Below are positions 63,712-64,000 of a stretch of DNA of 64,000 nt, in pieces (position 1 is the stretch's first letter; each line of letters opens with the position of its first letter). The DNA comes from Marichromatium purpuratum 984 (GTDB taxonomy: Bacteria > Pseudomonadota > Gammaproteobacteria > Chromatiales > Chromatiaceae): contig NZ_CP007031.1 in NCBI RefSeq assembly GCF_000224005.2, positions 2,199,001 to 2,263,000 on the forward strand. The letters run 5' to 3'. The notes beneath the pieces were generated by a model. It had not been told where the DNA came from. It did not search any database and saw nothing but the letters and a program-made list of their open reading frames with translations. The translations under genes were made by a program, and so were the position numbers.

Positions 63712-64000
63712 ATGAACGCCACCGCCAAGACCGTGCTCGTGCTCTGTACCGGCAACGCCTGCCGCTCGCAGATGGCCGAGGTGCTGCTCAATCACGATCT
63801 CGCCGGTCGGGTGCGCGCCCTCTCCGCCGGCACCCGGCCACAGCCCCGGGTCGCCGAGGGGGCCATCGCCGCGCTCGCCGAGGCCGGGCTGCCGACCGCG
63901 GGGCTCCATCCCAAGGCGGTCGAGACCCTGCTCGACCAGCCCTTCGATCTGGTAGTCAGCGTCTGCGACAACGCCCGCGAGCAGTGCCCGATCTTCCCGC
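63712..64000 (+). CDS. arsC: Arsenate reductase, thioredoxin/LMW-phosphatase type (partial)
   Basis: The first 96 codons of a low-molecular-weight-phosphatase-fold protein, cut by the window end. The P-loop CTGNACRS (CX5R, near 12-19) is the catalytic loop. VVSVCDNAREQCPIFP near the end is typical of thioredoxin-linked arsenate reductases, with the further Cys pair used in the disulfide relay. The ArsR gene upstream supports the arsenic role over a tyrosine phosphatase. Confidence 0.85.
   Translation, partial: MNATAKTVLVLCTGNACRSQMAEVLLNHDLAGRVRALSAGTRPQPRVAEGAIAALAEAGLPTAGLHPKAVETLLDQPFDLVVSVCDNAREQCPIFP

Overview
This 64-kb window is chromosomal DNA of a GC-rich gammaproteobacterium. The gene families (NadK-RecN neighbours, RND efflux, Bat/MoxR operon, a LiuR-type MerR regulator, RAYT-like transposases) would fit a purple sulfur bacterium of the Chromatiaceae, but no photosynthesis or 16S gene is present, so that placement is inference. 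Most of the window is densely coding. One block, about 27.7-33.2 kb, is strikingly AT-rich and bordered by transposon remnants and insertion sequences; it looks like a horizontally acquired island.

Layout. 0-8.8 kb: end of nadK, recN, a hybrid histidine kinase, then on the minus strand a diguanylate cyclase and a chemoreceptor, and folK. 8.8-16.5 kb: a minus-strand operon of mostly overlapping genes (HAD phosphatase, MoxR ATPase, DUF58, DUF4381, BatA, BatB/C fusion, BatD); batD carries an apparent frameshift. 16.6-21.0 kb: two SPFH/band-7 membrane proteins, a small helix-hairpin-helix protein, a ferredoxin/double-CDGSH protein, a DUF2189 membrane protein and a small secreted protein with an Asp tract. 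21.2-26.0 kb: a TetR - membrane fusion protein - RND pump operon.

26.0-35.1 kb is the accessory zone: a RAYT-like transposase with an in-frame amber codon, a truncated second copy 384 bp away, a 10-bp tandem repeat array, then a four-gene AT-rich operon (DUF364 Rossmann protein, alpha/beta hydrolase, fold-III PLP decarboxylase, and a four-helix membrane protein ending in a class III nucleotide-cyclase domain). An IS1-family and an IS5-family element follow. The four-gene operon, whose last three genes overlap, is the best candidate for an undescribed system.

35.1-45.7 kb: a minus-strand branched-chain-type ABC transporter operon (LivG, acyl-CoA synthetase, LivH, LivM, LivK, LivF) extended by a universal stress protein and a crotonase-family enzyme, and headed by a second AMP-binding protein whose catalytic motifs are altered. 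45.9-59.3 kb: a complete leucine/isovalerate degradation set: LiuR, isovaleryl-CoA dehydrogenase, methylcrotonyl-CoA carboxylase (two subunits), methylglutaconyl-CoA hydratase, MaoC dehydratase, HMG-CoA lyase, plus an outer-membrane barrel protein, a methyltransferase and acetoacetyl-CoA synthetase. ACGT-rich palindromic boxes before four transcription units suggest that LiuR ties the whole block together. A 1.1-kb array of seven hairpin-bearing repeats joined by heptamer runs lies between liuR and liuA. 59.3-64 kb: a large hybrid histidine kinase with an HPt domain, an ArsR repressor and the start of an arsenate reductase gene cut by the window edge.
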